Assembly (NCBI GenBank): GCA_947458095.1
Contig: CANGYO010000004.1
Span: 1-43,089, forward strand
Length of the DNA stretch: 43,089 nucleotides
Direction: 5' to 3'
Source: Vampirovibrionales bacterium
Lineage (GTDB): Bacteria > Cyanobacteriota > Vampirovibrionia > Vampirovibrionales > JAJTHC01
Part shown: piece by piece, positions 18,804 through 28,397 of the stretch
Position numbering within the stretch: position 1 is the stretch's first letter
Layout of the letters: each line of letters opens with the position of its first letter
The notes under the pieces: generated by a model
Seen by the model: only the letters and a program-made list of their open reading frames with translations
Told to the model about the DNA's origin: nothing
The model's database searches: none
Made by a program: the position numbers and the translations under genes

Positions 18804-20160
18804 AAGATAAGCGATCCAGTTCTTCTTGACAAAAGCGGATGGCTTCAGTAACGTTGCCCTTGTATTGAGCTTCAATCGTATATTCAATGCCTGTTAAAAG
18901 CTGAAGTGATTTTTGAATATCCGCCTTATAGGTATTGTGGAACTGCCCACGTTGTTCGGCTCGCTTAAGCGTCAACACCGCTAAATCATAGATTTTCAAC
19001 GGATTTTTGTCGTTGGGTTTGACCGCTCTTTCATACAAAGAAACCGCTCTTTCATAATCCTGTAATTTGGCGTTGCATAAGCCTGCCAGTAAATACGCAT
19101 CGGTATTATTGGGATCATTTGCAAAAACAACCGCAAGTTTAGCTAAGGCGTCTTGATACTGCTGTTTTTTGAAAAACTGTTGAGCCATCAAAAGGTTCGC
19201 AGCACCGACTCGAATGCTTGCCATGGTGGTGGATGTGTCGTTGGTGTAGGTGGGTTTGGTCTGATACAGGCGTTTCATCGTGGCGAGATCACGACTGGTT
19301 AATTGCGTTTGCTTGAGCGATGCTTGCCAATACATAATGTCTTCTTCATTGGGACTATGCCCATGTATACCTAGGACGTGTCCAAACTCATGCACAATAG
19401 TTAAGTACAAGGTTTCGGTGTCTAAAATCTGACCTGTAGGGGTGTGTGTTGCCAAAACGAGATCTGCCAAAACAAGCTTACCACTTAGCACAATGTTCGG
19501 ACTTTCGCCGATGCGGTTATGTTCAAGCATTGTTTTCCATTTCACACGAACATCCGATTGTTTTTCGGTGGCAACGAGCCGAAACTGAAAGGCTGGCTCC
19601 GCTTTTCGCCATTCGCCAATGGCTTTGATCACAAAGTTTGCATAATCAGGCATGCGTTGTTTGAATTCCGCAGGAGGCGGTTGAATATAGACATTTAAAG
19701 GCATTTTGGCGAGGTTCCAGTGAATGATATTGCCTGGTGTAATGGCATAATCAAAGTAATCGTTACTAGAAGCGGGCTTTTGTACGGTGGGCTTTGTAGC
19801 TTGCCATTGTTTCATGGCACTGCTTTGTGAAACGACATTTAAGGTTTGACTGGCGAGAGGACGCATGGCATGGTTACTGGGAAAATGAGACAATAAGACT
19901 TGTAAGCGTTTTTGAGCATTGGTTGTTTTACCTAGCTTGGCTTCAATCAAAGCGAGTGTGACTTGTGAACGGGCTTGTTCGTCAAAGGTATTGCTTTGTG
20001 CCACGGCATCTTTCGCGAGTTTTTCAGCAATGTTGACCTGCCCTTGTTGGAGGTACATTGTGGCTCGTTTAGCGAGTTCTTCGGCTTGTGTGCCTGCCAC
20101 CGCAAAATGCGTGAAGAAGGGACTTATGAGGAGTAAAAGTAGTAAAAAACGCAGAAACAT
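18793..20160 (-). CDS. Secreted matrixin/metzincin-type zinc metalloprotease with TPR repeats
   Basis: Signal peptide; HEFGHVLGIHGHS zinc motif and DIMYW Met-turn; TPR-like N- and C-terminal regions. Confidence 0.88.
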   Translation of the reverse strand: MFLRFLLLLLLISPFFTHFAVAGTQAEELAKRATMYLQQGQVNIAEKLAKDAVAQSNTFDEQARSQVTLALIEAKLGKTTNAQKRLQVLLSHFPSNHAMRPLASQTLNVVSQSSAMKQWQATKPTVQKPASSNDYFDYAITPGNIIHWNLAKMPLNVYIQPPPAEFKQRMPDYANFVIKAIGEWRKAEPAFQFRLVATEKQSDVRVKWKTMLEHNRIGESPNIVLSGKLVLADLVLATHTPTGQILDTETLYLTIVHEFGHVLGIHGHSPNEEDIMYWQASLKQTQLTSRDLATMKRLYQTKPTYTNDTSTTMASIRVGAANLLMAQQFFKKQQYQDALAKLAVVFANDPNNTDAYLLAGLCNAKLQDYERAVSLYERAVKPNDKNPLKIYDLAVLTLKRAEQRGQFHNTYKADIQKSLQLLTGIEYTIEAQYKGNVTEAIRFCQEELDRLSYTN

Positions 20161-20230
20161 GGGATGCTCTTTTCGCTAAAGACGGCTATAACACTCCTTT
20201 TCGATAAAGTTCAAGGATTTCTTCAAGAAC

Positions 20231-20272
20231 TGTTACATTTGTTAGGAAAGGTTTTCGTAAATAAATGTAACA
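20231..20272. promoter_or_regulatory. Perfect 10-bp inverted repeat of TGTTACA/TGTAACA type
   Basis: TGTTACATTT (20231-20240) ... AAATGTAACA (20263-20272). Confidence 0.5.
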
Positions 20273-20375
20273 AATTAGCATAATGTTTCTTAAAGATTTC
20301 TTTATTAGAGTGGATACTTCCTTTTTATTAAGGTTAGCGTCCGTGACCAACTTGCATTGATACTTGCTATACTAG

Positions 20376-20404
20376 GCCAACGATTTCGTTGGCTTTTTCT
20401 TTTT
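20376..20404 (+). terminator. Rho-independent terminator (orphan; no plus-strand CDS immediately upstream)
   Basis: GCCAACG-ATTT-CGTTGGC followed by TTTTTCTTTTT. Confidence 0.85.
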
Positions 20405-20577
20405 GCAGTGTTTTTATAAAAATTCGCTTCGTCATTGCCACGCTACGCTCGTAATGACGAAAGCCATTTCCGTAGAGCCTTCAATACACATCCCCATCAG
20501 TTAATGGAGGACTGTTTAGTTTTTGAGTCACTTTGCCGAAAGAGAATAAACTCCCCTAGGTGTAAGGATGGGTCATC

Positions 20578-22593
20578 GTGGTATTTAATCCTCTTTCTTT
20601 TAAAAAACAAAGCATTCCTTCGGCAACCGTCCTGCCAAAGGAAGAGAACCCGTCCTTAGAACAGGATCTCACACAGACGTCTGCCCCTACTCAAAGCTCC
20701 GATCAAAGACCCGATCAAACGTCAATCCTGCTAAAGCAAGCTCTGCAAGATCCTCGTACTGCTTTGCCTAAGCAAGCACCTGCCCAAGCACCTGTGAAAG
20801 CAAGTACGACGGCGGCGGCTAGTCCTGCTAAATACGCCAAGCCCCAAGGTACGGAAGCCTTGCTTGCCAAGAATGCCAGTCCTCCTGCGAAAGCTTCCGT
20901 GCGGACGCGTCGCATCGGAGATATTTTGCTAGAGAAGGGCTACTTGACGTCTGCTCAAATTGAGGGGGCGTTGTCTGAATCTAAAGCCACAGGCGCCACC
21001 CTCGGTACAATTGTGACACGAGCAGGCTATGTGACTGAAGAACAATTAGGAATGTGTTTGGCTGAACTGCATGACATGGAATATATTCGAGGAAGAGACA
21101 TTTATATTAAGCCTGAAGTCGCCAGCTTAATTCCAGTGAACTTCATTAAAACGCACTTGGTTTTGCCTCATCGCTTAGATGCAGAAGCAGGACGATTAGA
21201 AGTGATTATTGCTCACCCTGACAATACAAGGGTTTTAGATGATATTGCGTTGATGACTCGTTATCGCGTGGTGGCAAAGGTCTCTACAACATCAGAAATA
21301 TCCCACTTAATTGATCAATTTTTCGCCACCAAATATGTGGCAGAAGAACTGATTGAAGCTTTAGAAACGGACGTCTTCCTCAATAAAGAAGAGGAACAAG
21401 AAGACATTTCCAGTATGGAAGTGAATGCTGATTCGGCACCTGTTGTACAGTTTACCAATGTGTTATTGACCGAAGCGATTGAAAAAGGGGCTTCGGATAT
21501 TCACTTGGAACCCCAACCACAGCGTTTTTTGATTCGTTTTCGGATTGACGGGATTTTGAAAGAAATCCATAGCTTAAGCATTAAAATGGCTCCTGCGATT
21601 ATCTCACGACTCAAAGTTATGGCGAAGTTAGATGTTTCTGAACGACGCCGTCCGCAAGATGGACGTCTTAAACATGCTTACGGTAGTACATTTGTCGATA
21701 TGCGTATTAACACGATCCCCCTTTCCTTTGGGGAAAAAATGGTTATTCGTGTTTTGAAGATGAATGCGAATTCAGGGCAATTAAGTAAACTGGGGATGGA
21801 AGAAGAAAACCTAAGACGCCTAACTAAAATGATTCAGGCCCCACACGGCGTTGTGTTGGTTACAGGACCGACAGGTTCAGGAAAAACCACCACGTTGTAT
21901 GCCGCCTTAAGAAATATCGCTAGCCCCGAACATAATATTTCTACGATTGAAGATCCTGTCGAATACCTTTTGGCAGGGATTAACCAAATGCAAGTGCAAC
22001 CGAAGGCAGGCTTGACGTTTGCGTCTTCTTTACGAGCTTTATTGCGTCAAGATCCAGATGTCATCATGCTTGGGGAGATTCGTGATACCGAAACCCTTGA
22101 AGCCGCCCTTCAAGCCGCCATGACGGGTCACTTGGTGTTAAGTACGGTTCACTCCAATAGTTGTGCCAAAACCGTGGCACGTCTTTTGGATATGGGGGCA
22201 CCTTCTTACTTGGTTTCAACATCGGTTGTGGGCATTGTGGCTCAACGTTTGGTACGTTCCTTGTGTAACAGTTGTAAAAAGTTGACCACGCCTTCAGAAG
22301 AAGATTTAGAACTGTTAGGTGAACCTAAAGCAGGTGAAGCCCCTTACCATATCTATGAAGCGGTGGGTTGTTCCCAATGTAACCATTCAGGTTACATTGG
22401 TCGACGTGGCATCCATGAAGTGTTAATGATGAATCGTGAAATTGCTCAACTCATTGATGATGGAGCCTCTTCAGTCACGATTGAAGACACGGCCATTAAG
22501 CATGGCATGAAGCTTTTGTTGGATGATGCCAAACGTTTGGTCAAGCTTGGAATAACTACTACCAAAGAAGTACGACGTACTTTAGGGCGTTAA
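20578..22593 (+). CDS. Type II secretion / type IV pilus assembly ATPase GspE/PilB with N-terminal MshEN-like domain
   Basis: GTG start; GPTGSGKTTTLYAALR Walker A, DPDVIMLGEIRD, TGHLVLSTVHS, two CxxC pairs; RIGDILLEKGYLTSAQIEGAL MshEN-like. Confidence 0.95.
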   Translation: MVFNPLSFKKQSIPSATVLPKEENPSLEQDLTQTSAPTQSSDQRPDQTSILLKQALQDPRTALPKQAPAQAPVKASTTAAASPAKYAKPQGTEALLAKNASPPAKASVRTRRIGDILLEKGYLTSAQIEGALSESKATGATLGTIVTRAGYVTEEQLGMCLAELHDMEYIRGRDIYIKPEVASLIPVNFIKTHLVLPHRLDAEAGRLEVIIAHPDNTRVLDDIALMTRYRVVAKVSTTSEISHLIDQFFATKYVAEELIEALETDVFLNKEEEQEDISSMEVNADSAPVVQFTNVLLTEAIEKGASDIHLEPQPQRFLIRFRIDGILKEIHSLSIKMAPAIISRLKVMAKLDVSERRRPQDGRLKHAYGSTFVDMRINTIPLSFGEKMVIRVLKMNANSGQLSKLGMEEENLRRLTKMIQAPHGVVLVTGPTGSGKTTTLYAALRNIASPEHNISTIEDPVEYLLAGINQMQVQPKAGLTFASSLRALLRQDPDVIMLGEIRDTETLEAALQAAMTGHLVLSTVHSNSCAKTVARLLDMGAPSYLVSTSVVGIVAQRLVRSLCNSCKKLTTPSEEDLELLGEPKAGEAPYHIYEAVGCSQCNHSGYIGRRGIHEVLMMNREIAQLIDDGASSVTIEDTAIKHGMKLLLDDAKRLVKLGITTTKEVRRTLGR

Positions 22594-22629
22594 GATGCCC
22601 TAAAGTTTCACTAAAAAGGATTTTCAAGA

Positions 22630-23847
22630 ATGCCTGTTTTTTCTTATAAGGCCTTAACCGCAGGGAATTATTCCCCCGTGAATGCTCGTATAGAAGCAAA
22701 AGACATTCGCCATGCCAAGCAACAGCTCAGAGAAATGGGTATGTTGCCTCAAAGTTTGGAACAAGTGCAAGATCAGCGTGCTGAAGATGAACTCAAAAAG
22801 TTAATGCTCACTTTTTCCTTTGGTTTGCCTGAAAAACAATTGCTTGTGTTTGTGCAACAACTTGCCGTGGTTTTAGAAGCGGGTATTCCGTTGATTGAAG
22901 CCTTGTTTATTTTAGAACAACAAACCACCAATCCCAAGCTTCAACAAATTTTAGGCGAAGTCCGTCAAGAGGTTATGAATGGTAAGATTTTTTCGGAAGC
23001 CATGGCTCAAACGGGAGCGTTTGATCGTTTGTTTATTACTCTGCTGAAAACAGGGGAATCCACAGGGGAGTTGGACAATGCCTTGTTTTCCCTGTACGAA
23101 TTAAGGGATAAAGCCTTTAAGCTTCGTGCTAAAGTGCAAAAAGCGATGACCATGCCTGCCATTTCCGCCGTTATTATTTTTGGGGTGATTATTTTGATGC
23201 TGACCTTCGTCATTCCTCAATTTAAAGACTTTTTTACCTCTCAAAAACAGGAGCTGCCCTTCATTACAACGATGATGATTACTTTAAGTAAGGTGGTTTG
23301 TGATTTTTGGTGGATAGTACTTTTGGTTTCGGGGGGCATAGGATTTTGGTTTAACAATTACCGCCAAGGGGTCGGTAAGCCTGTGGTGGATCGCCTTCTT
23401 ATTCAGATCCCCGTCGTTGGCGGGTTGGTGACTCGTGTGTATACGCTACGCTTTATTTCGACCTTACATACCTTATTGGGTGGTGGCGTTATCCTGACCG
23501 AAGCCTTAGACCGAGCGTCGTCCACGATTCCAAACGTCGATTTTCAAACGGCATTTACGGCGGCCAAAGAAACCTTAATGAAGGGTGGTGCCATTTCCAA
23601 GACCCTTGAAAAAGAAGGTATTTTCCCCCCTATGGTAACGAAAATGATGGCGATTGGTGAACAAACAGGTGAATTTGAAAAAATGCTTAAAAAAGCCATT
23701 GGCTTTATGGATGAAGAAGTCGATGCCGCCATGCACGCCATGACGGAAATGATTCAACCGTTGATGACGGTTGTCGGTGGGGGGATTATTCTCTTTATGT
23801 TTGCGGCGATATATCTACCCATTTTCCAAATCGCCAAAAATGGATAA
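22630..23847 (+). CDS. Type II secretion / type IV pilus inner membrane protein GspF/PilC
   Basis: LLVFVQQLAVVLEAGIPLIEAL, LLKTGESTGELDNAL, MMAIGEQTGEFEKML. Confidence 0.95.
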   Translation: MPVFSYKALTAGNYSPVNARIEAKDIRHAKQQLREMGMLPQSLEQVQDQRAEDELKKLMLTFSFGLPEKQLLVFVQQLAVVLEAGIPLIEALFILEQQTTNPKLQQILGEVRQEVMNGKIFSEAMAQTGAFDRLFITLLKTGESTGELDNALFSLYELRDKAFKLRAKVQKAMTMPAISAVIIFGVIILMLTFVIPQFKDFFTSQKQELPFITTMMITLSKVVCDFWWIVLLVSGGIGFWFNNYRQGVGKPVVDRLLIQIPVVGGLVTRVYTLRFISTLHTLLGGGVILTEALDRASSTIPNVDFQTAFTAAKETLMKGGAISKTLEKEGIFPPMVTKMMAIGEQTGEFEKMLKKAIGFMDEEVDAAMHAMTEMIQPLMTVVGGGIILFMFAAIYLPIFQIAKNG

Positions 23848-23940
23848 GTCTTTTCATTAAGTAATGTAACATTTCAGCACGAATACCTTCAATAAAGTGT
23901 TTATTGCTTGTGGAGCCTTTTATTTAGAGGTGTCCCTATT

Positions 23941-23968
23941 TTGAACGAGCAAACGATCCGTCTATACA
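23941..23968 (+). promoter_or_regulatory. Candidate sigma70-like promoter upstream of the 278-aa HExxH protein
   Basis: TTGAAC - 16 bp - TATACA, about 22 nt before start codon. Confidence 0.4.
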
Positions 23969-23990
23969 ACAATGAAAAAGGAAACTTCTA

Positions 23991-24827
23991 ATGGCTTTAG
24001 GAATTTCAAGCATCGGCTCGGTGGGAAGCATTCCACCCCCTGTTTCGCAGTATTTTCAAAATAACGTACAGAACCCAACACAAAACTCCAATGGTGCGGT
24101 GCCTCCTGTGAATGGGATTCGCACATTTAATCCACCTAGCAATTTACAGCAGGCTCCTACGGTGGGGGCGGGTCTCGGTGGAAACGTCGGTAATACAGGC
24201 AATGCTCAAGGACAAGGCAGCGTTACGGATATGCTCGCCTTCAACAATCAGCCCACGCATACTTTTTCGATGTGGGGTCATGAGTTTTTCTTCAACCCTC
24301 AATTTCAAGACAAAACTGAAGCCGTTGATGCCAGTGGCGTAAAGGCACCAGAAGCCACAAAAGCAGGCGTTCAAGCACATGAAGATGCCCACTATGAAAC
24401 GGCTCAACGATTCGGGATTAAAACAGGTCCACCCATCGTTGAAATGGAAAACGGTATGACCAGTGGTGGACATGTGAGCCTTCAAACCGAAGAATTCAAC
24501 CAAGCACGAGCCTTAAAAGAAGGTAAAACCTACGTAGATGACTTTAAATATCGCATGGGTGAAGGCTTAATCGCTTCAGCCATCGCCCCTGAAAAAGCGG
24601 GATTGTCTCACGGTTATGGCGAACTTTCTGGCATGGATGGCGACTTGGGCGTCAAGTTGCTGGGTGAACAAAACTTAATGAAAGTCGCTGCTTTTGAAGC
24701 CACGAATCAAGGTCAAGCGGTTACAAAGCTTAAAGAGCCTCCGTCGCCTGCGGCACAGCAACAATTGGCAATGCTCGCCAGCCACCCCGACCTCTTGCAA
24801 GCCTTTAACAACGGCACAATCAGCTAG
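23991..24827 (+). CDS. HExxH protein, putative SprA-like metalloprotease-related; paralogue of 42166-42795
   Basis: GVQAHEDAHYETAQRFG...GGHVSL; C-terminus HPDLLQAFNNGTIS shared with paralogue. Confidence 0.7.
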   Translation: MALGISSIGSVGSIPPPVSQYFQNNVQNPTQNSNGAVPPVNGIRTFNPPSNLQQAPTVGAGLGGNVGNTGNAQGQGSVTDMLAFNNQPTHTFSMWGHEFFFNPQFQDKTEAVDASGVKAPEATKAGVQAHEDAHYETAQRFGIKTGPPIVEMENGMTSGGHVSLQTEEFNQARALKEGKTYVDDFKYRMGEGLIASAIAPEKAGLSHGYGELSGMDGDLGVKLLGEQNLMKVAAFEATNQGQAVTKLKEPPSPAAQQQLAMLASHPDLLQAFNNGTIS

Positions 24828-24840
24828 AATTGCGAAACAA

Positions 24841-24874
24841 AAGAGAGGATTGAAAAACCCTCTCTTCACGTTTT
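24841..24874. terminator. Bidirectional rho-independent terminator between the HExxH gene and rpsP
   Basis: AAGAGAGG...CCTCTCTT with T-rich flanks on both strands. Confidence 0.75.
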
Positions 24875-24895
24875 ATGAAAAAATACATCGAAAGA

Positions 24896-25438
24896 CTAAG
24901 CGTCTGTCGGGGTCTCTTCTTTAGCGATTTCTTCGGCTTCTGCTTCAGCGGTGGCTTCTTCAAGCACTTCAGCCACTTCGGCTTCTGCTTCAGCAACAGC
25001 TTCTTCAAGCACTTCAGCAACGGATTCTTCGGCAACGGCTTCAGTCGTTTCAACTTCTGTAATCACTTCAGCGACTTCCGCTTCCGCTACTTCTTCTTCC
25101 GCAACCACGTCTTCAAGAACCGCTTCTTCAGCGACTTTTTCTTTCACTTGGTTGGCTTCGCCCAAGTGTTCTTTTTTAGCTTTTTTAGGCAATTGAATCA
25201 ACGAACCATCTTCAGGAGCCAATGTCGCTAAGTAAGCAACCGTTTCAGAAGGCTGAGCGCCTTTAGCGATCCACGCATTAAGGGATTCTTTGTTCAATTT
25301 CAATTCTTTCGACATGGGGTTGTAGTAACCCAATTCTTCAATGGGGCGACCGTTACGGCGATCCCGCTTGTTCATGACGACAATTCTGTAAAAAGGACTT
25401 TTTTTGCGTCCTAGGCGTTTTAAACGAATACGAACCAT
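24896..25438 (-). CDS. rpsP: 30S ribosomal protein S16 with long Ala/Glu/Val-rich C-terminal extension
   Basis: [41 protein letters not shown] core, then about 85 residues of [13 protein letters not shown]-type repeats. Confidence 0.93.
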   Translation of the reverse strand: MVRIRLKRLGRKKSPFYRIVVMNKRDRRNGRPIEELGYYNPMSKELKLNKESLNAWIAKGAQPSETVAYLATLAPEDGSLIQLPKKAKKEHLGEANQVKEKVAEEAVLEDVVAEEEVAEAEVAEVITEVETTEAVAEESVAEVLEEAVAEAEAEVAEVLEEATAEAEAEEIAKEETPTDA

Positions 25439-25696
25439 TTGGGTGTATTTCCTTTATAAATGTAAAAAGTGTGCATCGTGTGAATCCGTTAGAGGCTTTG
25501 AAAAAGCGTCTTGCCGATGCGACGTTTTTACCGCAGGGGCTAGGCATTCACGAGGGGGGAATATGCTCACTTTACTATAACGCATCCATTGTAAAACGCA
25601 AGGGGAGATTTCTAGTCATAAATGTATAGAGAGTCTTGTTCTTCGCATTAGATAATAGTATCATAAGCAAAGTTGCTGGTATAAAGGAATCAAAAC

Positions 25697-26419
25697 ATGG
25701 ATACAAGAGAGAAAACTGATAAATACATAAGTATTCTAAGAGAAAGTTTTCATACAGTGTTTGTAAACACAGAGCAATCAGAAGATTTTTGGAAAAAAAT
25801 AGAGTCGTTTTTTCAACTTGATAAAGAGAATTATGGGAAACTCTTGGATTGTTTGTATTTACTTGAAGATACTCAACTAGCAAAGAGTGACTATTATTTA
25901 TACGGATTAAAAGGATCCTTTGGTGAAAAATATTTAAGATTGTATGGGTTACTGAATGCCTGCTTTCTTCAAAAAGAAGCACTCATAGTGTCTAGGGAAT
26001 GCACAAAACTAGAAAAGGTGAATTTTGAGGCAGTAAAAATATTTGATTATCGAAATACTTATGCAGCACACACTCCTAACAAGAAGGGAGATAAAACTAA
26101 AAATAAAACACAACTTAAGCGTTCTTTTATTTTGTGTCGATTTTCTTTAAATGAGGAAAGGGTAAAGGGTTATTCTTCTTTCCCTAAGGATGAGACTATA
26201 TATAAAGATGCTCTCTTAATTGATCTACTACAAGAATGGGATAGTACTTTGATTACTCATTTAGAAAGTATCATAGAAAAACTGTTTTCTTGTATTTCGC
26301 CTGAACAGCCTGAACTAGATAGCTTCAAGAAAAGCTTTGACATTGTAAAAGGAGGAGGGTTTTCGACAAACATCACTGACATCCCTGAAAAATTGAATAT
26401 CACTATAAGTTTTTTCTAA
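25697..26419 (+). CDS. AT-rich hypothetical protein with HEPN-like RNx4H motif
   Basis: 240 aa; FDYRNTYAAHTP; visibly lower GC than neighbours. Confidence 0.6.
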   Translation: MDTREKTDKYISILRESFHTVFVNTEQSEDFWKKIESFFQLDKENYGKLLDCLYLLEDTQLAKSDYYLYGLKGSFGEKYLRLYGLLNACFLQKEALIVSRECTKLEKVNFEAVKIFDYRNTYAAHTPNKKGDKTKNKTQLKRSFILCRFSLNEERVKGYSSFPKDETIYKDALLIDLLQEWDSTLITHLESIIEKLFSCISPEQPELDSFKKSFDIVKGGGFSTNITDIPEKLNITISFF

Positions 26420-26430
26420 AAAACTAAAAT

Positions 26431-28371
26431 CTACCAGTTAGCTTTAATGCTAAACGTCAGCTCGTCATCTTTAATCAAGTCGTAGCTATCTTCAAGCTTC
26501 ACGATCGCCGCTTCCACAGGAGGCAAAATCGCTTCTTGCAATAGCTTAACCATCGTTTTGAGATACTGAGCATCCACCGAAAAGTTTTGCCGATGCTCTT
26601 CTTCCGTTTCCGCAAAGTCATTATACGCCTGATAAATCACCAACTGCTCGTGATAAAAGGCATCGTTCAACAACGGTTCCGCTTCTAAAGTCTCTGAAAA
26701 GCGGTTAAAGGCGTCAGAATACCGTTCAGATGCTTCCGTCCACGAATTGGACTTGAGGATTTTCAACGTGTCAAGCTTTTGAATGGCGGTTTTGGCTTCT
26801 TCAATCGTTTCTTTTGTGTGCTTTTTAAGTGCTTTCATCGCCTCATAAAGCCGTTCGGCTTTGGTGTTCGTACTGCTTTGCTCTTGGGATGCTTCAATCC
26901 CTGCTTCGACAATGGCATCCACATCGATGCGTTCTTGCAAGTTCAAACGAGGCAACAGCTCTTCAATCGGCAAGTTTTCCATATCCTCAATTTTGGCACC
27001 GCCCACTGAACAATTGTAGACGTTAAACTCAGGAAACACGACACGGATTTTACTGCGAATGGTGTCAAAATGGTACTTAAAATGGCGGTAATCTTCTTGG
27101 GTCATAATTTGATTGCCCTGCCAATCTTCCACATAATGCAGTTCGGTCGCACGGTTATTGAGTTCTTTAGAAACCAGATATTTCCCACTTAGCTCGACTT
27201 CTTCACCTGTGGCATACACCTGCATGCCACGCAAGGCAAGGTCTTGCCCTGCTAAAATCATCGTGCGAAAACCCAAATCCACCGCCACCAAAAACATATA
27301 AAACGCTACCGTCCCGCCTGTATGATACTCATGCGTTTTTTCGTCAAACATAGTGTTCAAGTAAGTCGTGTATTGATCGTTATATTTCAGAGACGCCGCC
27401 CAACGGCTTTTGCAAGTTTGGCTCAACATAAAGGTGTCCGAACTGGGGCCTGTAATAATGTGGCTGTCCGCAAGAGGGGCTTCCAAGCCTTCCATTTGCT
27501 TGGCAGGGCCGTAATAATCCATGCCAAAGACGAAATCGGGCGTAATGCCGTGCTTTTTGAAGGCTTTAACGGCTCCGCTGACGCAACAAATGACAAGCTT
27601 GTCTCGCACGGCGTGAATATGAGGCAGCACATCGTTTAAAGAAGGCCCTGCTCCGCACATTAAGGCGGTTTTACCTTCAAAGGCATCACGCAAGTGCGTG
27701 ACCGAATGCATGGTGGGTAGAAACGACGTGTTTTGAAGGAAGACATCCGTCCACAAACGGCTACGCCCTTGCAAGAGCTTGGCGTTACGCACGGCATTGT
27801 CCGCATGGAGCTTGAGCTTTTCCACCACAGGCTTGAGCCTTTCCCCAAAGGCGTGAATCATCCCTGGCAACATCATCATCCCGATGCCGTCGCCTTGCAC
27901 GAGGTGCGTTTCCACATACTGCCACAAAGGTTCAGAATCGGTAAAAAGCAAAATGCTTTCATGGGCGAGTTCTTCGGCTAAATTGATATTGCTTAGCGTA
28001 AAATACAATAAATCGAGATCTTTTTCATAAATCACGACTTTGGCTTGACTGTTTTTGGCTCGCACCGCTTGCACCAAGGGTTTCAGCACGTAGCCCAAGC
28101 CCAAACCAAAGACGATGTTAATGGAATGCTTGCCGTAACAGACTTGATCTTCAACCAGTGCTTCCGCTTCCGCAACGGCACCGTTCATGCTATGCAAGGG
28201 GATTTTGTCGTTGTATAAAATCGTCAAATCTTTGACGTTGGTTTCATAAATGTGGATATTTTCGGCGGACGCTTTTTCGGCGTGATTACGAATATGTTTA
28301 GCGGAATTGGCGTTATAGCCTTTTACGTCTTTAAATAAGGCGTTTAAATTGCTTTCTAAAAAAGTGGTCAT
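26431..28371 (-). CDS. Motility-associated factor (Maf, DUF115) glycosyltransferase-family protein
   Basis: VFGLGLGYVLKPLV, ALMCGAGPSLNDVLPHI, PDFVFGMDYYGPA, AGQDLAL. Confidence 0.88.
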   Translation of the reverse strand: MTTFLESNLNALFKDVKGYNANSAKHIRNHAEKASAENIHIYETNVKDLTILYNDKIPLHSMNGAVAEAEALVEDQVCYGKHSINIVFGLGLGYVLKPLVQAVRAKNSQAKVVIYEKDLDLLYFTLSNINLAEELAHESILLFTDSEPLWQYVETHLVQGDGIGMMMLPGMIHAFGERLKPVVEKLKLHADNAVRNAKLLQGRSRLWTDVFLQNTSFLPTMHSVTHLRDAFEGKTALMCGAGPSLNDVLPHIHAVRDKLVICCVSGAVKAFKKHGITPDFVFGMDYYGPAKQMEGLEAPLADSHIITGPSSDTFMLSQTCKSRWAASLKYNDQYTTYLNTMFDEKTHEYHTGGTVAFYMFLVAVDLGFRTMILAGQDLALRGMQVYATGEEVELSGKYLVSKELNNRATELHYVEDWQGNQIMTQEDYRHFKYHFDTIRSKIRVVFPEFNVYNCSVGGAKIEDMENLPIEELLPRLNLQERIDVDAIVEAGIEASQEQSSTNTKAERLYEAMKALKKHTKETIEEAKTAIQKLDTLKILKSNSWTEASERYSDAFNRFSETLEAEPLLNDAFYHEQLVIYQAYNDFAETEEEHRQNFSVDAQYLKTMVKLLQEAILPPVEAAIVKLEDSYDLIKDDELTFSIKANW

Positions 28372-28397
28372 GGGGACTTCCCTTCTTCTCTCTTTTT

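Noticed and set aside
20365-20373. Extended -10-like TGCTATACT
   Set aside because: Sits immediately before a terminator hairpin, would give an RNA of about 25 nt; no good -35; probably chance
24875-25231. Phe-rich plus-strand ORF (and Ser/Thr-rich 24951-25196)
   Set aside because: Antisense reading of the rpsP Ala/Glu repeat tail; composition is an artefact of the repetitive codons
25575-25982. 135-aa minus-strand ORF
   Set aside because: Overlaps the start of the 25697 gene in AT-rich DNA; no recognisable features or RBS
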